A stretch of DNA of 64,000 nt from Kitasatospora aureofaciens (GTDB lineage: Bacteria > Actinomycetota > Actinomycetes > Streptomycetales > Streptomycetaceae), in contig NZ_JPRF03000012.1 of the NCBI RefSeq assembly GCF_001188955.3, positions 62,001 to 126,000 on the forward strand, in the 5' to 3' direction. Numbering within the stretch: position 1 is the stretch's first letter; each line of letters opens with the position of its first letter. The notes under the pieces were generated by a model. That model did not search any database. It was not told the DNA's origin and worked only from the letters and a program-made list of their open reading frames with translations. A program made the position numbers and the translations under genes. Of the stretch, positions 56,599-64,000 are shown one piece after another.

Positions 56599-57282
56599 AT
56601 GGCCCAGATCAACCCCAGCATCCTGTCCGCGGACTTCGCCCGGCTCGCCGACGAGGCCGAGGCCGTCCGGGGTTCCGACTGGCTGCACGTGGACGTCATG
56701 GACAACCACTTCGTGCCGAACCTGACCCTGGGCATCCCGGTGGTCGAGTCGCTCGCCCGGGCCACCGACATCCCGCTCGACTGCCACCTGATGATCGAGG
56801 ACCCGGACCGCTGGGCCCCGCAGTACGTCGAGGCCGGGGCCGGCTCGATCACCTTCCACGTCGAGGCCGCCGCCGCGCCCGTGCGGCTGGCCCGCGAGAT
56901 CCGTGCCAAGGGCGCCCGCGCCTCGATGGCGCTCAAGCCGGGCACCCCGATCGAGCCGTACGAGGACCTGCTGCCCGAGCTCGACATGCTGCTGATCATG
57001 ACGGTCGAGCCCGGCTTCGGCGGCCAGGCCTTCCTGGACATCATGCTGCCGAAGATCCGCCGCACCCGGGAGCTGATCGCCAAGCACGACCTGGAGCTCT
57101 GGCTGCAGGTCGACGGCGGCGTCTCCGCGGCCACCATCGAGCGCTGCGCCGAGGCCGGCGCGGACGTGTTCGTGGCCGGTTCGGCCGTGTACGGCGCCGA
57201 GGACCGGGCCCAGGCCGTCCGCAACCTGCGCGAGCTCGCCGACAAGGCCTCGGCGGACGCCTGGTGGGCCTGCGAGCACTGA
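56599..57282 (+). CDS. rpe: Ribulose-phosphate 3-epimerase
   Basis: Interconverts ribulose 5-phosphate and xylulose 5-phosphate in the pentose phosphate pathway. The 227-residue TIM barrel shows [35 protein letters not shown] (metal His/Asp), [34 protein letters not shown] and [12 protein letters not shown] at 56599 follows TACGAAGG. Confidence 0.97.
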   Translation: MAQINPSILSADFARLADEAEAVRGSDWLHVDVMDNHFVPNLTLGIPVVESLARATDIPLDCHLMIEDPDRWAPQYVEAGAGSITFHVEAAAAPVRLAREIRAKGARASMALKPGTPIEPYEDLLPELDMLLIMTVEPGFGGQAFLDIMLPKIRRTRELIAKHDLELWLQVDGGVSAATIERCAEAGADVFVAGSAVYGAEDRAQAVRNLRELADKASADAWWACEH

Positions 57283-57412
57283 GGCGCCCGCTCGCGCGGT
57301 CCGTTCGGATGGCCGGGCACGGGCGGGGGAACGTCGCACCGTGGCGGATGATCGGTGACGACGTCGTCCTCCGGGCCTCCGCCCGGCCCTCTCCCTCCGT
57401 GGTGGAAGCGCG

Positions 57413-57993
57413 ATGAGCAACCTCGACCTCAGGCCCGCCCCGACCAGCTGCGGCCGCGAGGCCAGCGGCGGCCCGGTGAAGGAGTTGCTGACGGTCCGTC
57501 AAGTCACGCTCGGCGAAAGCACGGTGGTGCGCCGACTGCTCCCCAACCTGGGCCGCCGGATGGTCGGGGCCTTTGCTTCGTGGACCACTACGGCCCGGAC
57601 GACATCGCCGACGAGCCCGGCATACAGGTCCCGCCGCACCCCCACATGGGCCTTCAGACGGTCAGCTGGCTCCACCAGGGCGAGGTGCTGCACCGCGACA
57701 GCCTCGGCAGCCTGCAGACCGTGCGCCCGTACGAACTGGGCCTGATGACCTCCGGCCGGGCGATCTCCCACTCCGAGGAGTCCCCCGCCCGCACGCCCGC
57801 TACCTGCATGGCGCCCAGCTCTGGGTCGCCCTCCCGGGCGCCCACCGGCACACCGAGCCCGCCTTCGAGCACCACCCCGACCTGCCCGTGGTCACCGCCG
57901 GGGGCCTGCGCGCCACCGTCATCCTCGGCACCCTGGACACCGCCACCTCACCCGGCACCAACCACACCCCGCTGGTCGGCGCCGACCTCGCCC
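57413..57993 (+). pseudogene. Pirin-family gene, frameshifted and 3'-truncated
   Basis: Pirin (cupin, quercetinase-like) homology runs through three frames. MSNLDLRPAP...RRLLPNLGRRMVGA is in the first. After one base is missing near 57573 comes CFVDHYGPDDIADEPG...PPHPHMGLQTVSWLHQGEVLHRDSLG...AISHSEESP. After another is missing near 57785 comes HARYLHGAQLWVALPGAHRHTEPAFEHHPDLPV...TPLVGADLA. The C-terminal cupin is absent: homology stops at about 57993, where the opposite-strand LAL remnant begins. Start codon and 5' part are otherwise intact. Confidence 0.8.
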
Positions 57994-58685
57994 AGCACCT
58001 CCTCCGCCAGGGAACCGACGGCTTCGTCGGAGAGGCCTCCCAGCGTCAGGCGGTGCTGGAACAGCGGAACGGCGGCGGCGATGCCCGCCGAGTTCGAGCG
58101 CGCGTCCTCGGGGCCGAGAGTGGCGATGTCGGCCAGAGGCAGGTCGTCAGCCCGGTGCAGCAGGTGGCGCAGCCAGCGCAGGGAGGTGGTGTCCGACCAC
58201 TGGAGGTCGTCGACGGCCACCAACAGGCTTCCCTGCGCCGTGAGTTGTGTGGCCAGCTGATACAGGTCGCGGAGCGCGGCCGCATCCTGTCCGGCCATCG
58301 GGTCCGACGGGCCGCTCGGCTGGGGCGCCCAGGGAGCGGGACGCCGGGCGCTGCCCGGGGTCCGCCCGCCGTACGGCGAGTCCGCACCATCCGCAAGCAG
58401 GCGTTCGAAGAGCTGCCGGACCACCGCGTGGCGGAGGCCGCATTCGAGTGGGTCCGCCGACGCGGACACGACGCGGGTGGCCGCGTTCTCGCGGGCCCCG
58501 GCCCGGGCGGCCCGCAGCACCGAGGTCTTCCCGCTGCCCCAGCCGCCCTGGACGAGCCCGGAGACGCAGCCGCCTCCTGGAGTGGCCAGCACCCGTTCGA
58601 GGGCTTTCGACTCGCGGTGGCGTCCGCTCAGGACGGGACCGGTTCCCGCGCCGTGGGAAGCGGTCACGGCTGGGTTGGCTGGCAT
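57948..58685 (-). pseudogene. 5' fragment of a LAL-type (LuxR-family, large ATP-binding) regulator gene
   Basis: About 245 residues of the AAA ATPase domain survive: RHRESKALERVLATPGGGC, Walker A VQGGWGSGKTSVLRAA, and Walker B LLVAVDDLQWSDTTSLRWLRHLL. FQHRLTLGGLSDEAVGSLAEEVLG follows. LAL regulators are normally about 900 residues with a C-terminal LuxR HTH; neither the middle nor the HTH is present. The frame ends inside what was the pirin gene (stop at 57948). Part of the linker (TPGSARRPAPWAPQPSGPSD) also looks diverged. Confidence 0.75.
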
Positions 58686-59147
58686 GTCACACCACTGCTG
58701 TCGACGGGCGACCTCACCCCCCGGGGGGGGCGGGACCGCGGTGGGGAGCCGGCGGCAGGTGCGGCCGGGGGCGGCAACCGGCGGAGTCCGCGGTAGGGCG
58801 CGGGCCGCCTCGGTCCGCATTCTTCGCTACCTGCGTAACTTGCGCGCAAGTATCCGGTAATGGGCTTCTGCGCCACCTTTCGCCTTCGGTGGCGCACGGC
58901 TGACTCTTCGGTCCCCACCGTCATGTCCGCTGGCCGGAACGCGCGTAGATTCGGCGCGACAGGGCCGTGCGGTGGACGTGGTGAGACGTCAAGGTCCCGC
59001 GCTCCGAGTTGGCCCGCGTCCGCCTTCCGCCTCCCCGCCCACCGGCCGGGGAGGCCGCTCCGCCACCACCTCGCTCCGGTGCCCCGCCCGCCTCCAGGTC
59101 AGATCGACCGTGGGCGGGCGGCGCCGGTCCCCTCCACGGAAAGACTC
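58686..59147. other. 462-base stretch without a gene, probable acetate-operon promoter region
   Basis: No credible coding frame. It holds a CCCCCC-GGGGGGGG run at 58717-58730, a 14-bp palindrome at 58838, and the hairpin GCGCCACC-10-GGTGGCGC at 58870-58895. The promoters of the LAL remnant and the DUF485-actP-acs unit should lie here. Confidence 0.5.
58838..58851. promoter_or_regulatory. Palindrome ACTTGCGCGCAAGT, candidate operator
   Basis: Perfect 14-bp palindrome without spacer, 153 bases upstream of the LAL remnant start and 297 bases upstream of the DUF485 gene. It could be a regulator site for the acetate unit. Confidence 0.45.
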
Positions 59148-59585
59148 ATGAACAGTCCCACTTCTCCCAACGGCAGCTCCCCGGCCGACCAGTCCGGCAG
59201 AGCCGGAACAGACGCGGTCCGCCGGGACACGGCCTCCGCGGTCTTCGAGGAGGCGCAGAGCAGCCCGTCCTTCGGCCGGCTCCGGCGTTCTCAGCGCACG
59301 TTCGCCACCCTGGCGACGATCGCCGTCCTCAGCCTGTACCTTCTGTACGTCTTGCTGTCCAGCTACGCGCGGGACCTCATGGACGCCAGGGTCGTCGGCC
59401 GGCTGAACGTCGCGTTCTTCCTCGGTCTGGCACAGTTCGGCGCCACCTTCCTGACCGCGTGGCTGTACACGCGCCACGCCGACAGGCGGCGCGACCCCGT
59501 CGCGGAACAGGTCCGGCAGGACATCGAGCGGGTGCTGGTGGCCGGCTCGTACGGGTCCGGCCAGACCACGGGGGTGTCCGCGTGA
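59148..59585 (+). CDS. DUF485-family membrane protein
   Basis: A 145-residue protein with two transmembrane segments (FATLATIAVLSLYLLYVLLSSYA, VAFFLGLAQFGATFLTAWLY) after a polar leader, matching the DUF485 proteins encoded before acetate permeases (yjcH of E. coli). Probably a small accessory of the symporter. The frame overlaps the actP GTG by GTGA. ATG at 59148 follows GGAAAG. Confidence 0.9.
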   Translation: MNSPTSPNGSSPADQSGRAGTDAVRRDTASAVFEEAQSSPSFGRLRRSQRTFATLATIAVLSLYLLYVLLSSYARDLMDARVVGRLNVAFFLGLAQFGATFLTAWLYTRHADRRRDPVAEQVRQDIERVLVAGSYGSGQTTGVSA

Positions 59586-61216
59586 CCGCTCGTACCGGAC
59601 AGGTGGCGCTGGCGGCGGGTGCCGGAAGCCACGGGGACCGTTCGCTGACAGTCGGCCTCTTCCTCGTGGTGGTGGCGGCCACGCTGGGCGTCACGCTCTG
59701 GGCCAGCAGGCAGGGCAAGGGAACCACCGACTTCTACACCGGCGGGCGGTCGTTCTCGGGATTCCAGAACGGTCTCGCCATCTCCGGCGACTACATGTCG
59801 GCCGCCTCGTTCCTGGGAGTCACCGGCACCATCGCCCTCTTCGGGTACGACGGTTTCCTGTACTCCGTGGGATTCCTGGTCGCATGGGTCCTGGCACTCG
59901 TGCTGGTGGCCGAACCGCTGCGCAACACGGGGCGCTTCACCATGGCCGACGTGCTGGCGTTCCGCCTGCGCCAGGGGCCGGTGCGCATCGCCGCGGGCAT
60001 CTCGACCATCGTCGTCTCCGTCGTCTACCTCCTGGCCCAGATGGTCGGCGCGGGCTCGCTGGTGGCCCTGTTGCTCGGCGTCTCCGGCGACACCGCCAAG
60101 AAGTGGATCGTCTTCGGCGTGGGCGTGCTGATGATCCTCTACGTCGTCATCGGCGGCATGAAGGGCACGACCTGGGTGCAGATCATCAAGGCCGGTCTTC
60201 TGATGGCCGGAACGCTTGTGCTGACCGTCCTGGTGATGAGCAGGTTCGGTTGGAACCTCTCGGCCCTGCTGGGCGCGGCCGCCCAGGCCAGCGGCAAGGG
60301 GCAGGCGTTCCTCGAACCCGGCCTGAAGTACGGAGCCAGCTCCACCACCCGGCTGGACTTCATCAGCCTCGGCGTCGCGCTGGTGCTCGGGACCGCCGGC
60401 CTGCCGCACATCCTGGTCCGCTTCTACACGGTGCGGACCGCCAAGGCCGCGCGGACCTCGGTCAACTGGGCGATCGGCATCATCGGTGTCTTCTACCTGA
60501 TGACGCTCGCGCTGGGCTTCGGCGCCGCGGCGCTGGTGGGCCACACGGCGATCAAGGCGGCCAACCCGGCGGGCACCACTGCCGTTCCCATGCTGGCCGA
60601 GATGCTCGGCGGCGGCCCCGGTTCGACCATGGGCGCCACGTTGCTGGCGCTGATCTCGGCGGTGGCCTTCGCCACGATCCTCGCGGTGGTGGCCGGGCTC
60701 ACCCTCACGTCGTCGGCCTCGTTCGCTCATGACCTCTTCGCCCAGGCCATGCGCAAGGGCAGGGTGAGCGAGGTGCAGGAGGTCAGGGTGGCACGGCTCG
60801 CCGCCATCGGGATCGGCGCACTGGCCGTCGTACTGAGCATGTTCGCGGACAAGCTCAATACCGCGGCGCTGGTGGCGCTGGCCTTCGCCATCGCGGCCTC
60901 GGCCAACCTGCCGACGATCCTGTACAGCCTCTTCTGGAAGCGGTTCAACACCACCGGCGCCCTGTGCAGCATGTACGGCGGCCTGCTCTCCTCCGTACTG
61001 CTGGTGGTCTTCTCCCCGGTCGTCTCGGGCACTCCGGCATCCCTGCTGCCCCATAGCGACTTCCACTGGTTCCCGCTGGAGAACCCCGGCCTCGTCTCCA
61101 TCCCGATCGGCTTCCTGCTCGGCTGGCTGGGAAGCCGCGTGTCACGCGAGACGGTGGATCCGGCCAAGTACGCGGAGCTGGAGGTCCGTTCACTCACCGG
61201 CGCCGGAGCCCACTGA
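59582..61216 (+). CDS. actP: Cation/acetate symporter (ActP-type, SSS family)
   Basis: A 544-residue sodium:solute symporter with about 13 membrane segments. Family motifs: [112 protein letters not shown]. The GTG start overlaps the DUF485 stop. Acetate or another short monocarboxylate is the expected substrate, and the acetyl-CoA synthetase follows. Confidence 0.92.
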   Translation: MTARTGQVALAAGAGSHGDRSLTVGLFLVVVAATLGVTLWASRQGKGTTDFYTGGRSFSGFQNGLAISGDYMSAASFLGVTGTIALFGYDGFLYSVGFLVAWVLALVLVAEPLRNTGRFTMADVLAFRLRQGPVRIAAGISTIVVSVVYLLAQMVGAGSLVALLLGVSGDTAKKWIVFGVGVLMILYVVIGGMKGTTWVQIIKAGLLMAGTLVLTVLVMSRFGWNLSALLGAAAQASGKGQAFLEPGLKYGASSTTRLDFISLGVALVLGTAGLPHILVRFYTVRTAKAARTSVNWAIGIIGVFYLMTLALGFGAAALVGHTAIKAANPAGTTAVPMLAEMLGGGPGSTMGATLLALISAVAFATILAVVAGLTLTSSASFAHDLFAQAMRKGRVSEVQEVRVARLAAIGIGALAVVLSMFADKLNTAALVALAFAIAASANLPTILYSLFWKRFNTTGALCSMYGGLLSSVLLVVFSPVVSGTPASLLPHSDFHWFPLENPGLVSIPIGFLLGWLGSRVSRETVDPAKYAELEVRSLTGAGAH

Positions 61217-61295
61217 CACCCCCTGCGGGCACTGCGGTGCCCACGCTGAACCGTGTCCGGCCGAGACCGGACAGGCACACACCAAGGAGCATGTC

Positions 61296-63245
61296 TTGAG
61301 TAGTGAGACCCTGGCGAACCTCCTCAGGGAGGAGCGGCGCTTCGAGCCGCCGGCCGTACTGGCCGCGAACGCCAACGCCACAACTGCCGACCACGAGCGG
61401 GCGGCCGCCGACCGGCTGGGCTTCTGGGCCGAGCAGGCCCGCCGCCTCAGCTGGGCTGTCGAGCCGACCGAGACGCTCGACTGGTCCAACCCGCCCTTCG
61501 CCAAGTGGTTCGCCGACGGCAAGCTCAACGTGGCCTACAACTGCGTGGACCGCCACGTCGAGAACGGCCTCGGCGACCGGGTCGCCATCCACTTCGAGGG
61601 CGAGCCCGGCGACAGCCGCTCGATCACCTACGCCCAGCTCAAGGACGAGGTCTCGCAGGCCGCCAACGCGCTGCTGGAGCTCGGCGTCCGCAAGGGCGAC
61701 CGGGTGGCGGTCTACCTGCCGATGATCGCCGAGGCGGTCGTCGCGATGCTCGCCTGCGCCCGGATCGGCGCCACCCACTCGGTGGTCTTCGGCGGCTTCT
61801 CCTCCGACGCCGTCGCCTCCCGCATCCAGGACGCCCAGGCCAAGCTCGTCATCACCGCCGACGGCGGCTACCGGCGCGGCAAGCCCTCCGCCCTCAAGCC
61901 GGCCATCGACGAGGCGCTCACCAAGGTCGAGGGCGTCGACCACGTCCTGGTGATCCGCCGCACCGAGCAGGAGATCCCCTGGACCGAGGGCCGCGACGTC
62001 TGGTGGCACGAGATCACCGCGCGCCAGTCCACCGAGCACACCCCCGAGGCGCACGAGGCCGAGCACCCGCTGTTCATCCTCTACACCTCGGGCACCACCG
62101 GTAAGCCCAAGGGCATCCTGCACACCTCGGGCGGCTACCTCACCCAGACCAGCTACACCCACCACGCGGTCTTCGACCTCAAGCCGGAGACCGACGTCTA
62201 CTGGTGCACCGCCGACATCGGCTGGGTCACCGGCCACTCGTACATCGTCTACGGCCCGCTCTCCAACGGCGCCACCCAGGTCATCTACGAGGGCACCCCG
62301 GACACCCCGCACCAGGGCCGGTTCTGGGAGATCGTCCAGAAGTACGGAGTGACGATCCTCTACACCGCACCGACCGCGATCCGTACCTTCATGAAGTGGG
62401 GTGACGACATCCCCGCGAAGTTCGACCTGTCCTCGCTGCGGGTGCTGGGCAGCGTCGGCGAGCCGATCAACCCCGAGGCGTGGATCTGGTACCGCGAGCA
62501 CATCGGCGGCGGCAAGTGCCCGATCGTGGACACCTGGTGGCAGACCGAGACCGGCGCCGTCATGATCAGCCCGCTTCCGGGCGTCACCGAGACCAAGCCG
62601 GGCTCGGCCCAGCGCGCCCTGCCGGGCATCGCGGCCACCGTGGTGGACGACGAGGCCAACGAGGTCCCCAACGGCTCCGGCGGCTACCTCGTGCTCACCG
62701 AGCCGTGGCCGTCCATGCTCCGCACCATCTGGGGCGACGACCAGCGCTACATCGACACCTACTGGTCGCGCTTCCAGGGCCGTTACTTCGCCGGTGACGG
62801 CGCCAAGAAGGACGAGGACGGCGACATCTGGCTGCTCGGCCGGGTGGACGACGTCATGCTGGTCTCGGGCCACAACATCTCCACCACCGAGGTCGAGTCG
62901 GCCCTGGTCGGCCACCCGTCCGTGGCCGAGTCCGCCGTGGTCGGCGCCGCTGACGTCACCACCGGCCAGGCCATCGTCGCCTTCGTGATCCTGCGCGGCG
63001 GCGTCACCGAGAGCCCCGAGCTGGTCGAGGAGCTGCGGGCGCACGTCGGCCGCACGCTCGGCCCGATCGCCAAGCCGAAGCAGATCAAGGTGGTCGGCGA
63101 GCTGCCGAAGACCCGCTCCGGCAAGATCATGCGTCGCCTGCTGCGCGACATCGCCGAGGGCCGCGAGGTCGGTGACACCACCACCCTCGCCGACTCCTCC
63201 GTGATGAACCTCATCCAGCTGTCGAACACCGGCAGCCGGGACTGA
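61296..63245 (+). CDS. acs: Acetyl-CoA synthetase
   Basis: AMP-forming ligase, acetate + ATP + CoA to acetyl-CoA, 649 residues. Motifs: [19 protein letters not shown] (P-loop), [51 protein letters not shown], and [15 protein letters not shown] with the regulatory lysine that is acetylated in this family. The start is TTG at 61296, set by AAGGAG at 61284-61289; the nearby ATG at 61291 is followed in frame by TCT TGA. Two hairpins (GGGCAC-tgcg-GTGCCC and TGTCCGG-6-CCGGACA) lie between actP and acs. Confidence 0.96.
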   Translation: MSSETLANLLREERRFEPPAVLAANANATTADHERAAADRLGFWAEQARRLSWAVEPTETLDWSNPPFAKWFADGKLNVAYNCVDRHVENGLGDRVAIHFEGEPGDSRSITYAQLKDEVSQAANALLELGVRKGDRVAVYLPMIAEAVVAMLACARIGATHSVVFGGFSSDAVASRIQDAQAKLVITADGGYRRGKPSALKPAIDEALTKVEGVDHVLVIRRTEQEIPWTEGRDVWWHEITARQSTEHTPEAHEAEHPLFILYTSGTTGKPKGILHTSGGYLTQTSYTHHAVFDLKPETDVYWCTADIGWVTGHSYIVYGPLSNGATQVIYEGTPDTPHQGRFWEIVQKYGVTILYTAPTAIRTFMKWGDDIPAKFDLSSLRVLGSVGEPINPEAWIWYREHIGGGKCPIVDTWWQTETGAVMISPLPGVTETKPGSAQRALPGIAATVVDDEANEVPNGSGGYLVLTEPWPSMLRTIWGDDQRYIDTYWSRFQGRYFAGDGAKKDEDGDIWLLGRVDDVMLVSGHNISTTEVESALVGHPSVAESAVVGAADVTTGQAIVAFVILRGGVTESPELVEELRAHVGRTLGPIAKPKQIKVVGELPKTRSGKIMRRLLRDIAEGREVGDTTTLADSSVMNLIQLSNTGSRD

Positions 63246-63264
63246 CCGACCCCCGAACCGCGTC

Positions 63265-63292
63265 GGCCTCCTTCCACCCGAGGAAGGAGGCC
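63265..63292 (+). terminator. Terminator after acs
   Basis: Perfect 10-bp stem GGCCTCCTTC / GAAGGAGGCC with an 8-base loop, 20 bases after the acs stop. Confidence 0.75.
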
Positions 63293-63398
63293 GGCGCGTT
63301 CTCCTGTCCGGAGCGGCTCAGACAGGATGTCGACTTGCGGGGCGGCGGAGTCTTTCGCCGCCGTATCAGCAGTTATCCATGCTCCTACGGCAATCCAC

Positions 63399-63486
63399 CC
63401 CATGAGGGCGGGTCGGAAGACATCGACGGTCCCCCGCCGCACGATGCGGTGGGGGACCGTTGAGGGTTGCGGCCCGCCCTCATGGG
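63399..63486. terminator. Nested inverted repeats at the convergent gene end
   Basis: Outer arms CCCATGAGGGCGGG (63399-63412) and CCCGCCCTCATGGG (63473-63486) enclose an inner 16-bp hairpin (63426-63441 with 63445-63460, one G-T pair, 3-base loop). The right outer arm covers the stop codon of the next gene. Confidence 0.6.
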
Positions 63487-64000
63487 CCGGCCCAGGGGCT
63501 GCTGCCGACGCGCAGTTCCCAGGGCGTGGCGGTGGTGGCGGAGCTGCGTTCGCGCTGCCAGTACCAGAGTTCGGACTCGTCGGCGCCGCCGATCACGGCG
63601 ACCCGACGCAGGTCGAGTGCGTCCTGACCCTGCCGGCCGTCCGTGCCGGACCTGCTCAGGACATCGCGCAGCGCATCGGGGCCGGCGTGCAGCACGCTCA
63701 CCCCACGGTCGTGGACGGTCTCCCACAGCCGCCCGGTCCGCGCCCACCAGTCGCCGTCCTCGCACAGCACCTGGGCGGCACCGACCGCCAACGGCCCGGA
63801 CACCGCCGTCGGGTGGCGCACCAGCCATTCGAGGCTGGCGGCGCACCAGTACACGTCGGTGCTGTGCAGGCCGAGCCGGAGGCCGGCGGCCAGTTCACCG
63901 CCGGTTGGTCCGGTCAGGTCGGTGCCGATCGCCGCCCCCGCCAGTGCCCGGTGCCACCAGCGGTGATGGTCCGCCCGCCGCTGTGTCGGTCGGCTGCCGT
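63480..64000 (-). CDS. Hypothetical protein, C-terminal 173 residues (5' end outside window)
   Basis: The frame is open from the stop at 63480 to the right edge, with normal codon bias, so the gene starts beyond 64000. Visible sequence: an Arg/His-rich part (ADHHRWWHRALAGAAIG), GELAAGLRLGLHSTDVYWCAASLEWLVRHP, AQVLCEDGDWWARTGRLWETVHDRGVSVLHAGPD, then RVAVIGGADESELWYWQRER and a short tail. Trp-rich and soluble. No family recognised. Confidence 0.7.
   Translation of the reverse strand, partial: GSRPTQRRADHHRWWHRALAGAAIGTDLTGPTGGELAAGLRLGLHSTDVYWCAASLEWLVRHPTAVSGPLAVGAAQVLCEDGDWWARTGRLWETVHDRGVSVLHAGPDALRDVLSRSGTDGRQGQDALDLRRVAVIGGADESELWYWQRERSSATTATPWELRVGSSPWAGP

Noticed and set aside
57573..58796. 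A continuous 407-codon plus-strand frame joining pirin-like and other sequence
   Set aside because: Its first part is the third-frame remnant of pirin; the rest is antisense to the LAL fragment.

Overview
The window is chromosomal DNA from a high-GC actinomycete of the Streptomycetaceae (Streptomyces, Kitasatospora or a close relative). The evidence is strong G/C bias at third codon positions, frequent GTG starts, the developmental regulator BldD with its c-di-GMP motif, the actinobacterial integration host factor mIHF, and a gene order that, as I recall it, matches the S. coelicolor segment efp-nusB-bldD-pyr-mihF-gmk-rpoZ-coaBC-metK-priA-def/fmt-rsmB-rpe. I see no tRNA, rRNA, CRISPR array, phage or insertion sequence.

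Region by region. 1-4.4 kb: the end of a Nei-type DNA glycosylase, remnants of a signalling ATPase, an ArsR-type metal sensor divergent from a NicT/HoxN Co/Ni permease whose leader is a cobalamin riboswitch, then a DMT exporter divergent from an XRE-cupin regulator. 4.4-9.3 kb: a metal-ligand-poor M24 protein, efp, nusB, two lineage genes and bldD. 9.3-19.8 kb: the de novo pyrimidine cluster pyrR-pyrB-pyrC-(membrane PH-like gene)-carA-carB-pyrD-pyrF, with a PyrR-type stem-loop over the pyrR ribosome binding site and a terminator separating carB from pyrD. 20-30.4 kb: mihF, gmk, rpoZ, coaBC, metK, priA, an HTH gene with a pentad-repeat tail, def, fmt, rsmB. Here nucleotide, CoA and SAM synthesis, chromosome architecture and translation maturation are grouped.

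30.4-56.5 kb is an accessory stretch, mostly short regulator-plus-effector units: MerR, MarR, two ArsR (one broken) and two TetR regulators, secreted hydrolases, a DrrAB-like ABC exporter with paired operators, a DUF4188/C39-peptidase pair, and two tandem SCO6745-family paralogues. It also holds several decayed genes. rpe follows at 56.6 kb. At 57.4-58.7 kb a frameshifted pirin gene and a LAL-type regulator gene, both missing their 3' ends, meet tail to tail, which looks like a deletion scar. 59.1-63.2 kb is an acetate uptake and activation unit (DUF485 protein, ActP-type symporter, acetyl-CoA synthetase). The window ends in an unidentified gene that runs off the right edge.

The most unusual items are the cobalamin riboswitch combined with an ArsR gene at a Co/Ni permease, the M24 protein without its usual metal ligands, the dual spaced operators at the TetR/ABC locus, the tail-to-tail pirin/LAL deletion scar, the pentad-repeat tail on a conserved HTH protein, and a single-base frameshift in a methyltransferase remnant joined to a TusA-like gene. 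I saw nothing that amounts to a clearly new multi-gene system.
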